Numbered from the stretch's first letter, positions 24,422 to 33,956 are shown. The stretch is 34,930 bases of DNA from Geobacillus zalihae NBRC 101842 (GCF_001544135.1 NZ_BCPV01000023.1:1-34930); one strand, 5' to 3'. Notes: generated from the letters alone by a model not told the origin. Made by a program: numbers and translations.

Positions 24422-25966
24422 ATGGCGATTCACGGGGACGTCGTCATTGGGATTGATATTGGGACGACAAGTACGAAAGCGGTCGTGTTTGACGGGCGGG
24501 GGAAGGTGCTGGCTTCTCACGCTGTCGACTATCCGATCATCCAGCCGCATCCGGGGTTTGCCGAGCAGGATCCCGATGAACTGTTCGCGGCGGTCGTTCA
24601 AGCGGTCGGGGCGGTGACGATCCGCCACGGCATCCGCCCAGCGCAAGTGAAAGCGATGGGCTTGAGTGCGGCGATGCACTCGATTATGGCGCTTGACGAG
24701 TCGGGGCGGCCGCTCACCCGCCTCCTCATCTGGGCGGACAACCGAAGCGTGGCTCAAACGGAGCGGCTGTTGAAAGAGCAAAACGGGCTTGCCATTTATC
24801 GGCGGACGGGCACGCCGATCCATCCAATGTCGCCGCTATCGAAATTGCTTTGGCTCAAGGAAGAGCAGCCGGACGTATTTCAGCGAGCACGGCGGTTTGT
24901 GTCGGTGAAAGATTATGTGCTGTATCGCCTGTACGGTGACTATGTCGCCGACCATTCCATGGCATCGGCGACGGGTTTATTCCGGTTGGACACGCTCGAT
25001 TGGGACGAGGAGGCGCTCGCCCTTGTCGGCATTCGCCGCGAGCAACTTCCGCAGCTCGTTCCCGCCACTCACATCATGACTGGGATGAGAAGAGAATGGG
25101 CGGAAAAAATGGGAGTCGCTTCGGATGTGCCTGTTGTCATCGGGGCGAGCGACGGCGTGCTCGCCAACGTCGGCGTCGGGGCGGTGCTCCCAGGTGAAGC
25201 GGCCATCACGATCGGAACGAGCGGGGCGGTGCGGACGATTGCGGCAAAACCGACGACCGATGAAAAAGGGCGGACGTTTTGTTATGCGTTGACGCCCGGC
25301 TATTGGGTCGTCGGCGGACCGACGAACAACGGCGGAATTTTGCTTCGCTGGCTGCGCGACGAGTTCGGCGCCCAGGAGCGGGAAGTGGCGAAAAAGCTCG
25401 GCATGGATCCGTATGACTTGTTGACGAAATACGCGGAACGCGTCCCGCCGGGGGCGGAAGGGCTTGTGTTTTTGCCGTTTTTGTCAGGCGAGCGGGCGCC
25501 GCATTGGAACGCGAATGCGCGCGGGACATTTTTCGGCCTCGGCCTTCATCATAAGCGCGAGCATTTCATCCGCGCTGTCATGGAAGGCGTCTGCTTCAGC
25601 ATTTTGTCTGTCGCTTTGGCCATTCGCGATGTCACGGGGCCGATGTCGGAAATCCGCGTCTCAGGCGGATTTGCCAAATCGCCGTTTTGGCGGCAAATGC
25701 TTTCTGATATGCTCGGCAAACCGCTCATCGTGCCGCAGACGCACGAGGCGTCGGCGCTGGGGGCGGCTGCGGTGGCGCTTTACGCGTTAGGCGAGCTGCC
25801 GTCGCTCGAAACGGTGAAAACGTGGATCGACACGACAGCCCGTCATGAACCGAAGGAAGAACATACGCTCCTTTACGCTGAACTGTTTGATTTGTATGCC
25901 CGCTTGTATGAGCGATTGAAAGAGGAATTTGACATCATCGCTGCGTTTCAGCGGCGGAGTGGGTAA
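24422..25966 (+). CDS. gntK: gluconokinase (FGGY family)
   Basis: A 514-residue cytoplasmic kinase that makes 6-phosphogluconate from gluconate and ATP. The N-terminal ATPase fold motif is VVIGIDIGTTSTKAVVFD, and the second-domain motifs include TIGTSGAVR, GGPTNNGGILLRWLRDE and the FGGY signature-like segment VSGGFAKSPFWRQMLSDMLG. Length equals typical Bacillus GntK. ATG 24422 is preferred to 24401 because GGGAGGAG lies just upstream of it. It is cotranscribed with the regulator and followed by operators before gntP. Confidence 0.94.
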   Translation: MAIHGDVVIGIDIGTTSTKAVVFDGRGKVLASHAVDYPIIQPHPGFAEQDPDELFAAVVQAVGAVTIRHGIRPAQVKAMGLSAAMHSIMALDESGRPLTRLLIWADNRSVAQTERLLKEQNGLAIYRRTGTPIHPMSPLSKLLWLKEEQPDVFQRARRFVSVKDYVLYRLYGDYVADHSMASATGLFRLDTLDWDEEALALVGIRREQLPQLVPATHIMTGMRREWAEKMGVASDVPVVIGASDGVLANVGVGAVLPGEAAITIGTSGAVRTIAAKPTTDEKGRTFCYALTPGYWVVGGPTNNGGILLRWLRDEFGAQEREVAKKLGMDPYDLLTKYAERVPPGAEGLVFLPFLSGERAPHWNANARGTFFGLGLHHKREHFIRAVMEGVCFSILSVALAIRDVTGPMSEIRVSGGFAKSPFWRQMLSDMLGKPLIVPQTHEASALGAAAVALYALGELPSLETVKTWIDTTARHEPKEEHTLLYAELFDLYARLYERLKEEFDIIAAFQRRSG

Positions 25967-25977
25967 AGGGAGGAAGA

Positions 25978-26075
25978 CTAAATCGATTTAGCTGGCTATG
26001 ATCGGGCGCTAAATCGATTTAGCCCTTTCCTTCAAAGATCTGAAAACGTTTGCTTTGTTCACTAAATCGATTTAT
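25978..26075 (+). promoter_or_regulatory. three palindromic operators and a cre-like site upstream of gntP
   Basis: CTAAATCGATTTAG occurs at 25978-25991 and 26009-26022, and with one end change at 26062-26075. The centres are 31 bp and 53 bp apart, close to whole helical turns, which would allow looping by a tetrameric LacI protein. TGAAAACGTTTGCT (26041-26054) is a cre-like sequence with two mismatches. Together with the two sites before the regulator gene they define a local regulon. A promoter for gntP is expected here, but I could not fix its hexamers. Confidence 0.75.
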
Positions 26076-26100
26076 CTCAAAGATAAAGGGGGAGCTTGTG

Positions 26101-27450
26101 ATGGAAATCGCCATTGTTGTTGCTGCTATTATCGTGTTATTATTGCTCATTACTATGGCGAAAATGCATCCGTTTGTCGCACTCATTTTAGTGTCCGTCG
26201 GCGTCGGGCTGGCGATGGGCATGCCGCTTATCGCGCCGTCGCCGGAAACGCCGGGCATCATTGACTCGATCAAGGCGGGGCTTGGCAACACGCTCGGCTT
26301 TTTGGCGATCGTTCTGGCGCTCGGGACGATGCTTGGCAAAATGATGGCTGAATCGGGCGGCGCTGAGCGCATTGCGAAAACGTTGATCGACCGCTTCGGC
26401 CAAAAACGCGTCCATTGGGCGATGATGGTCGTCGCTTTTTTAGTCGGGATTCCGGTCTTTTTCCAAGTCGGGTTTGTCTTGCTTATTCCGCTTGTTTTTA
26501 CGATTGCGATGGAAACAGGCATTTCACTGGTCACGATCGGCATTCCGCTTGTCGCCGGTTTATCGGTCGTTCACGGCCTTGTCCCGCCGCACCCGGCGGC
26601 GATGGCGGCAGTCGGCATTTTTAAGGCGGATGTCGGAAAGACGATTCTCTATTCAATCATCGTCGGTCTGCCGACGGCGATCATTGCTGGACCGCTGTAC
26701 GGTAAATGGATCGGCTCGCGCATGTATAAAAAAGTGCCGGCGGAGATTGCCGAACAGCTTGTGCAGCATAAAGAAGCACGTGAGCTTCCTGGCTTTGGCA
26801 ATACACTGTTCACGATTTTGCTTCCGGTCATTTTGATGTTGATTGCCTCTGTGGCAAACGTGACGCTTGATCAAAAGTCGGAAGCAGCGAAAGTGCTGCG
26901 TTTTATCGGCGACCCCATTGTCGCGCTCTTGATCGCGACGGTTTATTCGTTCTTCAGCTTAGGCTACGCCCGCGGCTTCAACCGCGATGCCGTGCTGAAA
27001 TTCGCCAACGACTGCCTCGGCCCGGTCGCGAACATCCTGCTTGTCATCGGGGCGGGCGGCGCATTCAACAAAGTGCTGCTTGATTCCGGCATCGGCGAAC
27101 AAATCGCGGAAGTGGCGAAACACTCGCACTTCTCTCCGCTCCTGTTAGGCTGGGGCATTGCGGCGCTCATTCGCGTAGCGACGGGATCGGCGACCGTCTC
27201 GATGATGACCGCTGCCGGCATCGTTGCCCCCATCGCGGCTACCATGCCGGGAACGAACGTGGAACTGCTTGTCTTGGCGACCGGCGCGGGTTCGTTGATC
27301 TTGTCGCACGTCAATGACTCCGGCTTCTGGATGATCAAAGAATATTTCGGCATGACGGTGAAAGAAACGCTCATGACATGGACGGCGATGGAGACGATTA
27401 TTTCGGTGGTGGCGTTTGTCTTCATTTTGTTATTGAATATGGTCCTCTAG
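26101..27450 (+). CDS. gntP: gluconate:H+ symporter, GntP family
   Basis: A 449-residue inner-membrane permease with about 12 hydrophobic segments. GntP-type motifs include GFLAIVLALGTMLGKMMAESGGAERIA, LVPPHPAAMAA, GAGGAFNKVLLDSGIG, GSATVSMMTAAGIVAP and SHVNDSGFW. It imports gluconate for GntK. ATG 26101 has AAGGGGGAGC upstream; a GTG three bases earlier is an alternative. A terminator follows at 27463. Confidence 0.95.
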   Translation: MEIAIVVAAIIVLLLLITMAKMHPFVALILVSVGVGLAMGMPLIAPSPETPGIIDSIKAGLGNTLGFLAIVLALGTMLGKMMAESGGAERIAKTLIDRFGQKRVHWAMMVVAFLVGIPVFFQVGFVLLIPLVFTIAMETGISLVTIGIPLVAGLSVVHGLVPPHPAAMAAVGIFKADVGKTILYSIIVGLPTAIIAGPLYGKWIGSRMYKKVPAEIAEQLVQHKEARELPGFGNTLFTILLPVILMLIASVANVTLDQKSEAAKVLRFIGDPIVALLIATVYSFFSLGYARGFNRDAVLKFANDCLGPVANILLVIGAGGAFNKVLLDSGIGEQIAEVAKHSHFSPLLLGWGIAALIRVATGSATVSMMTAAGIVAPIAATMPGTNVELLVLATGAGSLILSHVNDSGFWMIKEYFGMTVKETLMTWTAMETIISVVAFVFILLLNMVL

Positions 27451-27462
27451 CCTTTCCAATGC

Positions 27463-27502
27463 AAGACGCCTGTTTTTTAGGAGAACGGGCGTCTTATTTT
27501 TA
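27463..27502 (+). terminator. rho-independent terminator after gntP
   Basis: AAGACGCC (27463-27470) pairs with GGCGTCTT (27488-27495), followed by ATTTTTAT. It closes the gluconate operon. Confidence 0.88.
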
Positions 27503-27535
27503 TATGCCCTTTTGTTATATTTTATATTATAATTA

Positions 27536-27552
27536 TGTAATAAAAAATTACA
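27536..27552 (+). promoter_or_regulatory. TnrA/GlnR-type box upstream of the chemoreceptor gene
   Basis: TGTAA-N7-TTACA fits the Bacillus nitrogen-regulator consensus TGTNAN7TNACA at all fixed positions. It overlaps the region just after a TATAAT (27528-27533) and ends two bases before the ribosome binding site AAGGAG (27554-27559), a position that suits repression more than activation. Which regulator binds is inference. Confidence 0.7.
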
Positions 27553-27568
27553 TAAGGAGTGACGTCCA

Positions 27569-28966
27569 TTGATTTTTGCGAGACGTGCGGCGCGAAAAAC
27601 AAAGCGTGAATTGGATCAGCCTCGACGTGAGGAAACGCAGGGAGGATCACAACAAATGGCAAGGCAAATTGTCGTGGCCGTCGATCAGCTCAAGGCGGCG
27701 ATGGAACAGATGAAGATGGCGGCACTTTCGCTGAATGACATTTCCGATTCAAGCCGGAATAGTGCGGCAGAGCTGATGGACCATAGCGAGAAAACGGTGG
27801 AGTATACGGAAAAAGTGGCGAACAAAATGCGAACAATCGAGGAGGCGGCTAGGGAAATCGCTGCATCTTCGCGTGATATGTATGCGAGCAGCCAGCAGTT
27901 TTCCGAACATTGGCTGCATTCATGGAATTCATTAGAAACGTTGCAAAAGGAAATTCGAGCATTGCGCTCCCATCATGAAACGTTGTTGAAACAAATGGAC
28001 CATCTCGTTCATCATTCGCAACGCATCAACCAAATTATATCGGCGATCGGCGAGATTTCGCAGAAAACGAAAATTTTGTCGCTCAATGCCAATATTGAGG
28101 CGGCTCGTGCGGGAGAACATGGGCGCGGGTTTGCGGTCGTCGCGCGGGAAATCGGCATGTTGGCGAATCAAACGTCGGAAGCTGTCCAGCAAACACAGGA
28201 TATTTTGTCCCTTATTCAACGCGAAATCGCAGCAACAACCGATATCGTTCGCGAAGAAACAAAGCAAATCGATGTCGAAGAGAAAGAAATGGAAGCGATT
28301 ATGTCGTTCCTTCATTCGCTGCATCGACAGCTGAATGATATGACGGACCTCGTCTCCTCTTCTGTCCGGTCAGCGTCTGGACAGTCGGACAGCGTGAAAG
28401 AAATCGCCGGCCTGCTTGAAGAAATCGTGCAATTGAGCCGGGAAAATCAACGGTTTGTCGAGCGAGTGACGGCGGATATGAACGAACAGCACGAGAGCGT
28501 CGGACAGATTTTACGCATTAACGAAGCGCTGCAAAAGACAGCGGAGGAGCTGCAACAAACGGTCGGACGTGATTGGATGAGGGAAACGATTGCTGTCGAT
28601 GATGCGGTCGTGAAAAACACGATTCAGAAACTATCGGCTTTGCTTCAGTCAGCTCCGTTGGAACAAATGGATGAGGCCATGCATCAACGCGTGCTGGATC
28701 GATTTTTATCTGAGAATGGAGAGATTGAGGCTGTCTGGTCGAATCGTCTTGATGGGGCGTTTGTCTATTCGAATCCGCCGGCGGGCTTGGTCAACGCCAA
28801 AGTCCGGTCGTGGTTTCAGGAAGCTTGTAGAGGAACAGTGTATGTTTCCGATCCGTATGTATCGGCATTGACGAAACATCTTTGCGTCACGGTGTCCGCT
28901 CCCATTAGGGATCATAACGGTCAAATTGTCGGAGTCATCGGAGCGGATTTGGCGCTTTCGAAATGA
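27569..28966 (+). CDS. soluble methyl-accepting chemotaxis protein with C-terminal Cache domain
   Basis: A 465-residue protein with no membrane segment or signal peptide. Residues about 30-330 form the long coiled-coil signalling domain. Its hairpin tip is [21 protein letters not shown] followed by [16 protein letters not shown], the CheA/CheW contact motif. Residues about 345-465 form a Cache/PDC-like ligand domain ([49 protein letters not shown]). Cache domains normally lie outside the membrane at the N-terminus, so this cytoplasmic C-terminal placement is unusual. The TTG start has AAGGAG nine bases upstream. A TnrA-type box before it and the urea transporter after it suggest nitrogen or urea sensing, but no ligand can be read. 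Confidence 0.9.
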   Translation: MIFARRAARKTKRELDQPRREETQGGSQQMARQIVVAVDQLKAAMEQMKMAALSLNDISDSSRNSAAELMDHSEKTVEYTEKVANKMRTIEEAAREIAASSRDMYASSQQFSEHWLHSWNSLETLQKEIRALRSHHETLLKQMDHLVHHSQRINQIISAIGEISQKTKILSLNANIEAARAGEHGRGFAVVAREIGMLANQTSEAVQQTQDILSLIQREIAATTDIVREETKQIDVEEKEMEAIMSFLHSLHRQLNDMTDLVSSSVRSASGQSDSVKEIAGLLEEIVQLSRENQRFVERVTADMNEQHESVGQILRINEALQKTAEELQQTVGRDWMRETIAVDDAVVKNTIQKLSALLQSAPLEQMDEAMHQRVLDRFLSENGEIEAVWSNRLDGAFVYSNPPAGLVNAKVRSWFQEACRGTVYVSDPYVSALTKHLCVTVSAPIRDHNGQIVGVIGADLALSK

Positions 28967-28971
28967 AAGAC

Positions 28972-29017
28972 GCCCCAAAAAGGCGCATGTGTGCCTTTTT
29001 GGGGCATGTTTTGTTTT
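28972..29017 (+). terminator. strong terminator after the chemoreceptor gene
   Basis: A perfect 13-bp stem, GCCCCAAAAAGGC (28972-28984) with GCCTTTTTGGGGC (28993-29005), is followed by ATGTTTTGTTTTT. It makes the chemoreceptor a single-gene transcript. Confidence 0.95.
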
Positions 29018-29046
29018 TCGACCTGGCTGATTGGTCGGAAGATGAT

Positions 29047-29121
29047 TGATAATAAATATAACAAAAATATGTAATAAAATATGACAAATATGTTGAGTCC
29101 GTGAAACGTGGGCCTTATACT
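29047..29121 (+). promoter_or_regulatory. urt promoter with two TnrA/GlnR-type boxes
   Basis: TGTAA-N7-TGACA (29070-29086) is a perfect TGTNAN7TNACA box. A second, one-mismatch box, TGATA-N7-TAACA, lies at 29047-29063, 23 bp upstream. The promoter is TTGAGT (29093-29098), 17 bp, TATACT (29116-29121), giving a start near 29128. The perfect box is centred about 50 bp upstream of that start, the position at which TnrA activates in Bacillus subtilis. Nitrogen-limited activation of urea uptake is therefore likely. Confidence 0.8.
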
Positions 29122-29255
29122 GCTAATCAAGAACAAATCCTCAACGTGGAGAACATGCATCGCTTTTGAGGAACAAGGGAGGGATGCGCTCTTTTAGATG
29201 AACGAGGGGCAGGAATTCATCGATGTTTCAAATGAATAGGGGGAAGGGTGTGCGA

Positions 29256-30512
29256 ATGAAACCAGCATTCATGTGGAAATTATGGCTGCTTTTATGCGTC
29301 AGTGTTTTTGCTCTTGGGGGATGTGCGGCGTCATCAGCAGTGGATCAAGCCAAAAACGAGAATCAAAATGATTCATCTTCGGCTGGAAAAGAAGGGGATG
29401 TGGTCAAAGTAGGAATCCTGCACTCGTTAAGCGGAACGATGGCCATCAGTGAAGTGTCGCTGCGCGATGCCGAGTTAATGGCGATCGAGGAAATCAATGC
29501 ATCTGGGGGGCTGCTCGGCAAGAAAATTGAACCGGTTGTGGAAGATGGAGCGTCCGACTGGCCGACATTTGCCGAAAAGGCGAAAAAATTGCTGCAAAAA
29601 GATCAAGTGGCCGCCATTTTTGGCGGTTGGACATCGGCGAGCCGCAAGGCGATGCTTCCGGTTGTGGAGCAAAACAATGGGCTGCTTTGGTATCCGGTGC
29701 AATATGAAGGGATGGAGTCGTCGCCGAACATCTTTTACACCGGGGCGACGACGAATCAACAAATCGTTCCAGCGGTCAGCTGGCTCTTGAAAAACCGCGG
29801 CAAAACGTTTTTCTTGCTCGGGTCGGATTACGTCTTTCCGCGGACAGCCAACAAAATCATCAAGGCTCAGCTGAAGGCCGAAGGCGGGCAAGTGGTCGGG
29901 GAAGAATATACGCCGCTCGGCCATACCGATTATAGCACCATTATCAGCAAAATCAAACAAGTGAAACCGGCTGTCGTCTTCAATACGCTCAACGGCGATA
30001 GCAATGTCGCCTTTTTCAAACAGTTGAAAGACGCTGGCATCACACCGAAAGACGTGACGGTGATGTCCGTCAGCATCGCGGAAGAAGAAATACGCGGGAT
30101 CGGGCCGGATGTGTTGGCTGGTCACTTGGCTGTGTGGAACTATTTTCAGACGACCGATACACCGGAAAATAAGGCGTTTGTACAAAAGTATAAAGAAAAG
30201 TACGGGCAAGACCGCGTGACCGATGATCCGATTGAAGCGGCGTATACAGCCGTTCATTTATGGGCCGAAGCAGTGAAAAAAGCCGGCTCCTTTGATGTGG
30301 ATCAAGTGAAAAAAGCGGCGGCCGGCCTTGAATACAAGGCGCCGGAAGGAACGGTGAAAATTGACGGGGAAACGCAGCATTTATGGAAAACGGTGCGCAT
30401 TGGTGAAATCCAAGCGGACGGACAATTCAAAGAGTTATGGAATTCCGGTCAGCCGGTGAAGCCGGATCCGTATTTAAAAAGCTACCCATGGGGGAAAGGA
30501 TTAAGTGAATAG
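29256..30512 (+). CDS. urtA: urea ABC transporter substrate-binding lipoprotein
   Basis: A 418-residue lipoprotein with signal [19 protein letters not shown] and lipobox LGGC (C23). The mature part has [24 protein letters not shown] and [17 protein letters not shown], characteristic of UrtA and the related amide-binding proteins of the Leu/Ile/Val-type family. It captures urea (or short amides) for UrtBCDE. I choose ATG 29256 with GGGGGAAGGG upstream; ATG 29223 is possible but would lengthen the signal region. The gene follows a TnrA-type promoter and begins urtABCDE, with urease genes after it. Confidence 0.93.
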   Translation: MKPAFMWKLWLLLCVSVFALGGCAASSAVDQAKNENQNDSSSAGKEGDVVKVGILHSLSGTMAISEVSLRDAELMAIEEINASGGLLGKKIEPVVEDGASDWPTFAEKAKKLLQKDQVAAIFGGWTSASRKAMLPVVEQNNGLLWYPVQYEGMESSPNIFYTGATTNQQIVPAVSWLLKNRGKTFFLLGSDYVFPRTANKIIKAQLKAEGGQVVGEEYTPLGHTDYSTIISKIKQVKPAVVFNTLNGDSNVAFFKQLKDAGITPKDVTVMSVSIAEEEIRGIGPDVLAGHLAVWNYFQTTDTPENKAFVQKYKEKYGQDRVTDDPIEAAYTAVHLWAEAVKKAGSFDVDQVKKAAAGLEYKAPEGTVKIDGETQHLWKTVRIGEIQADGQFKELWNSGQPVKPDPYLKSYPWGKGLSE

Positions 30513-30574
30513 TTGCATGGGGAGGAAGGCATGTCCTTCCTTCTCGCCCAGCGGACATGAGAGGGGGGATGGCG

Positions 30575-31468
30575 ATGTTCATTGACCAATTATTCAACGG
30601 GCTGAGCGTCGGTTCGATTTTGCTTTTGATCGCCATTGGGTTGGCGATCACGTTCGGGCTGATGGGTGTCATCAATATGGCGCACGGTGAACTGATGATG
30701 GTCGGAGCGTATACGACCTATGTCATCCAGCAATGGTTCACTAGCCATATGCCGCACTCGGCAGGGCTGTATTTTGTCGCCGCCATTCCATTGTCATTTT
30801 TGGCCGCCGCTCTGCTTGGATGGGGGCTGGAAAAAAGTTTGATCCGCCATTTGTACCACCGCCCGCTGGACAGTTTGTTGGCGACATGGGGGATCAGTTT
30901 GATTTTGCAACAGACCGCCCGTCTCATCTTTGGGGCGCCCAACGTGGCGGTTGTGCCGCCAAGCTGGCTGGATGGCGGAATCCGCTTGTTTGGGGCAGTG
31001 TTTCCGTATAAACGGTTGTTTATTCTTTGCCTTGTGTTGGCGATCGTTTTCTTTCTCTATATGTATTTAATGAAAACACGAGCTGGCCGACGCATTCAAG
31101 CCGTCACCATGAACCGGTCGATGGCAGCCTGCCTCGGCATTGCCACGCAAAAGGTCGATGCTTACTCGTTTGCGATCGGTTCAGGGTTGGCGGGGGTGGC
31201 GGGATGCGCGTTGACCTTGCTTGGGCCGATCGGGCCGACGATCGGCACGTACTATATTGTCGATGCGTTTATGGTCGTCATTTTAGGGGGAGTGGGAAAA
31301 CTGGCCGGGACGCTGCTGGGGGCATTTGGCATTGGTTTGATTTCGACGTTCGTCGAATATTCCACAAGCGCCACCATTGCCAAAGTCATTGTGTTCGTTT
31401 TGATTATTGCTTTCTTGCAATGGAAACCGTCCGGTCTTCTTAGCGTGAGAACGCGGTCGCTCGATTGA
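30575..31468 (+). CDS. urtB: urea ABC transporter permease UrtB
   Basis: A 297-residue membrane protein of the LivH type with about eight hydrophobic segments. NMAHGELMMVGAYTTYV near the N-terminus and GLAGVAGCALTLLGPIGPTIG then DAFMVVILGGVGKLAGTLLG are family signatures. ATG 30575 has an AGGGGGG element 7 bases upstream; ATGs at 30557 and 30569 are less well placed. With UrtC it forms the channel for urea. Confidence 0.94.
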   Translation: MFIDQLFNGLSVGSILLLIAIGLAITFGLMGVINMAHGELMMVGAYTTYVIQQWFTSHMPHSAGLYFVAAIPLSFLAAALLGWGLEKSLIRHLYHRPLDSLLATWGISLILQQTARLIFGAPNVAVVPPSWLDGGIRLFGAVFPYKRLFILCLVLAIVFFLYMYLMKTRAGRRIQAVTMNRSMAACLGIATQKVDAYSFAIGSGLAGVAGCALTLLGPIGPTIGTYYIVDAFMVVILGGVGKLAGTLLGAFGIGLISTFVEYSTSATIAKVIVFVLIIAFLQWKPSGLLSVRTRSLD

Positions 31469-31478
31469 GGGGGGGAGC

Positions 31479-32537
31479 ATGGTGAACAAACGTTGGGGAT
31501 ACTGGCTGTTTTTTGCCGCCTTGTTTCTTGCGCCGTTTTATTTGACCGAGTTCCGCTTGTCCCTGCTCGGCAAATTTCTTTGCTTTGCCATCGTGGCGGT
31601 CGGCATCTCCCTCATTTGGGGCTATACCGGCATTTTGAGCCTCGGCCATGGGGTGTACTTCGGGTTAGGCGCTTATTGCATGGCGATGTATTTGAAGCTC
31701 GAAGCTTCGCGAGGGCATTTGCCTGATTTTATGGAATGGAGCGGCGTGCGCGAACTGCCGTGGTTTTGGAAGCCGTTTGCGCATCCTATGGTGGCCATCG
31801 CCGCCGCGATCGCTCTTCCTACGTTGCTCGCTGCGCTATTAAGCTATTTAACGTTTAAAAATCGGATTCAAGGCGTCTATTTTTCTCTCCTTTCCCAGGC
31901 GGTTGTTGTCGTGTTTGTTACGCTGTTTATCGGCAAGCAAGAATGGACAGGCGGAACGAACGGCTTGACCAATTTTTCGACCGTGTTCGGCTTTTCGTTA
32001 TCATCGCCGCTTACGCAAATTGTGTTGTATTGGCTGACAGCAGCTGTTCTTGCCCTCATTTTCGTTATGACGCGCCGTCTAACGACTGGTCAGCTAGGAA
32101 AAGTGCTCATTGCCATTCGCGACGCTGAAAATCGGGTTCGTTTTTTAGGGTTTAATCCGACCGTCTATAAAGTGTTTGTGTATAGTTTGTCAGCCGCCTT
32201 TGCCGGAGTGGCAGGCGCATTGTTTGTCCTGCAAGTCGGGCTCATTTCCCCGGAGATGATGGGGATTATTCCTTCAATCGAAATGGTGCTGTGGGCCGCT
32301 GTCGGCGGACGCCACTCGCTCATGGGCGCGATCATTGGTGCGATTGTCATGAACACGGCGAAAAGCTTTTTAAGCGAAAATTATCCGGATCTATGGCTGC
32401 TTTTGTTAGGCGCCTTGTTTGTCGTTGTTGTGCTGTTTGTTCCGAAGGGATTGGCGGGCATTTATGAATCGCTCGCTGCCGTTCGCATCAAAGAAAAAAG
32501 GGGGCATGAACGTGAAGCCCGTGTTGATGTGTCGTGA
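31479..32537 (+). CDS. urtC: urea ABC transporter permease UrtC
   Basis: A 352-residue LivM-type permease, longer than UrtB as is normal. SLIWGYTGILSLGHGVYFGLGAYC near the N-terminus and AAFAGVAGALFVLQVGLISPEMMG then MVLWAAVGGRHSLMGAIIGA are typical. GAGGGGGGGA precedes the ATG at 31479. The 3' end overlaps urtD by 32 bases in another frame, a sign of translational coupling. Confidence 0.94.
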   Translation: MVNKRWGYWLFFAALFLAPFYLTEFRLSLLGKFLCFAIVAVGISLIWGYTGILSLGHGVYFGLGAYCMAMYLKLEASRGHLPDFMEWSGVRELPWFWKPFAHPMVAIAAAIALPTLLAALLSYLTFKNRIQGVYFSLLSQAVVVVFVTLFIGKQEWTGGTNGLTNFSTVFGFSLSSPLTQIVLYWLTAAVLALIFVMTRRLTTGQLGKVLIAIRDAENRVRFLGFNPTVYKVFVYSLSAAFAGVAGALFVLQVGLISPEMMGIIPSIEMVLWAAVGGRHSLMGAIIGAIVMNTAKSFLSENYPDLWLLLLGALFVVVVLFVPKGLAGIYESLAAVRIKEKRGHEREARVDVS

Positions 32538-33276
32538 CGTCGTCGTTGACTTCGATGGATTTCGTGCTTTGCAAGGTGTTGATCTCGCGGTTTACCCTCA
32601 TGAAGTGCGGTTTTTGATCGGCCCGAACGGAGCGGGAAAAACGACGCTGCTCGATGTCATTTGCGGGCGGACGAGAGCGACGGACGGGCGGGTGCTGTTT
32701 TTCTCCCATGACATCACGCAACGGCCGGAATACGAGATCGTGCAAATAGGCATCGCCCGGAAGTTTCAAAGCCCTTCCATTTTTCCGTTTTTGACGGTAT
32801 GGGAAAATATGGAGTTAGCCATGCGACAAGATCGGCGTCTGCGTTCCGTTTTGCGGGCGAAGTTGACTGGAGAAGAGAAAGAAATGATGGCGGCACAGCT
32901 AGAGAAAATTGGATTGCTCGATGAACGTCATCGCTTAGCGGGCTCACTGTCTCATGGCCAAAAGCAGTGGTTGGAAATCGGCATGCAGCTCATTCAGCGT
33001 CCGCAGCTCCTCCTATTGGATGAGCCGATCGCCGGCATGAGTGCGGCGGAGCGGGAGCGCACGGGGGAATGGCTCCATGAAATGGCCGAACATTGTGCGG
33101 TCATTATTGTCGAGCATGATATGGACTTTGTCCGCCGCTATTCCAAACAAGTGACAGTCATGCATGAAGGAAAAGTATTGTGCGAAGGATCGATGGATGA
33201 AGTGCAGCAAAACGAACAAGTCATCGATGTGTACCTTGGAAGGAGGAAAAACGCGTGTTATGCCTCCGGAATGTAA
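32506..33276 (+). CDS. urtD: urea ABC transporter ATP-binding protein UrtD
   Basis: A 256-residue ATPase. Walker A is GPNGAGKTT, the signature loop is LSHGQKQW (histidine in place of the usual second glycine, as UrtD proteins often show), Walker B is LLLLDEPIAGM, and the switch histidine lies in IIVEHDMDFV. The ATG at 32506 has AAAAGGGGG upstream; the open frame extends back to 32419 inside urtC. The stop lies 22 bases inside urtE. Confidence 0.94.
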   Translation: MNVKPVLMCRDVVVDFDGFRALQGVDLAVYPHEVRFLIGPNGAGKTTLLDVICGRTRATDGRVLFFSHDITQRPEYEIVQIGIARKFQSPSIFPFLTVWENMELAMRQDRRLRSVLRAKLTGEEKEMMAAQLEKIGLLDERHRLAGSLSHGQKQWLEIGMQLIQRPQLLLLDEPIAGMSAAERERTGEWLHEMAEHCAVIIVEHDMDFVRRYSKQVTVMHEGKVLCEGSMDEVQQNEQVIDVYLGRRKNACYASGM

Positions 33277-33956
33277 CCGCTGGCTATGACGGAAGTGTGG
33301 TGCTCGATCATGTTGACATGGATGTTCCTCTTGGTCGGGTGACGGCGGTGTTGGGCAGAAACGGGGTCGGAAAAACGACGTTGATGAAAACGATCATCGG
33401 GTTGATTCGCCCGATGTCAGGCGTCATCGAATGGGAGGGGGAAGATATCACGCGATGGCCGCCGGAGCGGCGGGCGCGAGCGGGGATCGGCTATGTGCCG
33501 CAAGGGAGGGAAATTTTTTCGGCGTTGACGGTGGAGGAAAATATTCTTCTCGGGCTGGAAGCGCAGGCCGAAAAAGTCCGTCACCAGCCGACTCTGGATG
33601 AAATGTACGCGCTGTTCCCGATTTTAAAAGAGATGCGCCAGCGAAAAGGAGGAGATTTAAGCGGCGGACAGCAGCAACAGCTGGCCATTGCCCGCGCGTT
33701 GGCTGGCCGGCCGAAACTGCTCTTGCTTGATGAACCGATGGAAGGCATTCAGCCCTCGATCGTTGCGTTGATTCATGATGCGATTATGAAAATTGCCAAA
33801 GAAAAGCAGGTTGGCATCATATTGGTCGAACATAACGTGGAGCTGGCGTTTTCTTGTGCCGATCGTTTCTATATTTTGGATCGCGGCGCTGTCGTGGCGA
33901 AAGGGGATGTCGATGGGGCTGATTTGAATTATATTCAATCATTTCTTGCTGTTTAA
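33255..33956 (+). CDS. urtE: urea ABC transporter ATP-binding protein UrtE
   Basis: A 233-residue ATPase starting at GTG 33255, with AAGGAGGAAAA upstream. Walker A is GRNGVGKTT, the signature LSGGQQQQLAIARAL, Walker B LLLLDEPMEGIQ, and the switch histidine is in LVEHNVELAF. It forms the second ATPase of the LivF type and pairs with UrtD. It overlaps urtD and is followed, after 84 bp with no terminator, by ureA. Confidence 0.95.
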   Translation: MLCLRNVTAGYDGSVVLDHVDMDVPLGRVTAVLGRNGVGKTTLMKTIIGLIRPMSGVIEWEGEDITRWPPERRARAGIGYVPQGREIFSALTVEENILLGLEAQAEKVRHQPTLDEMYALFPILKEMRQRKGGDLSGGQQQQLAIARALAGRPKLLLLDEPMEGIQPSIVALIHDAIMKIAKEKQVGIILVEHNVELAFSCADRFYILDRGAVVAKGDVDGADLNYIQSFLAV

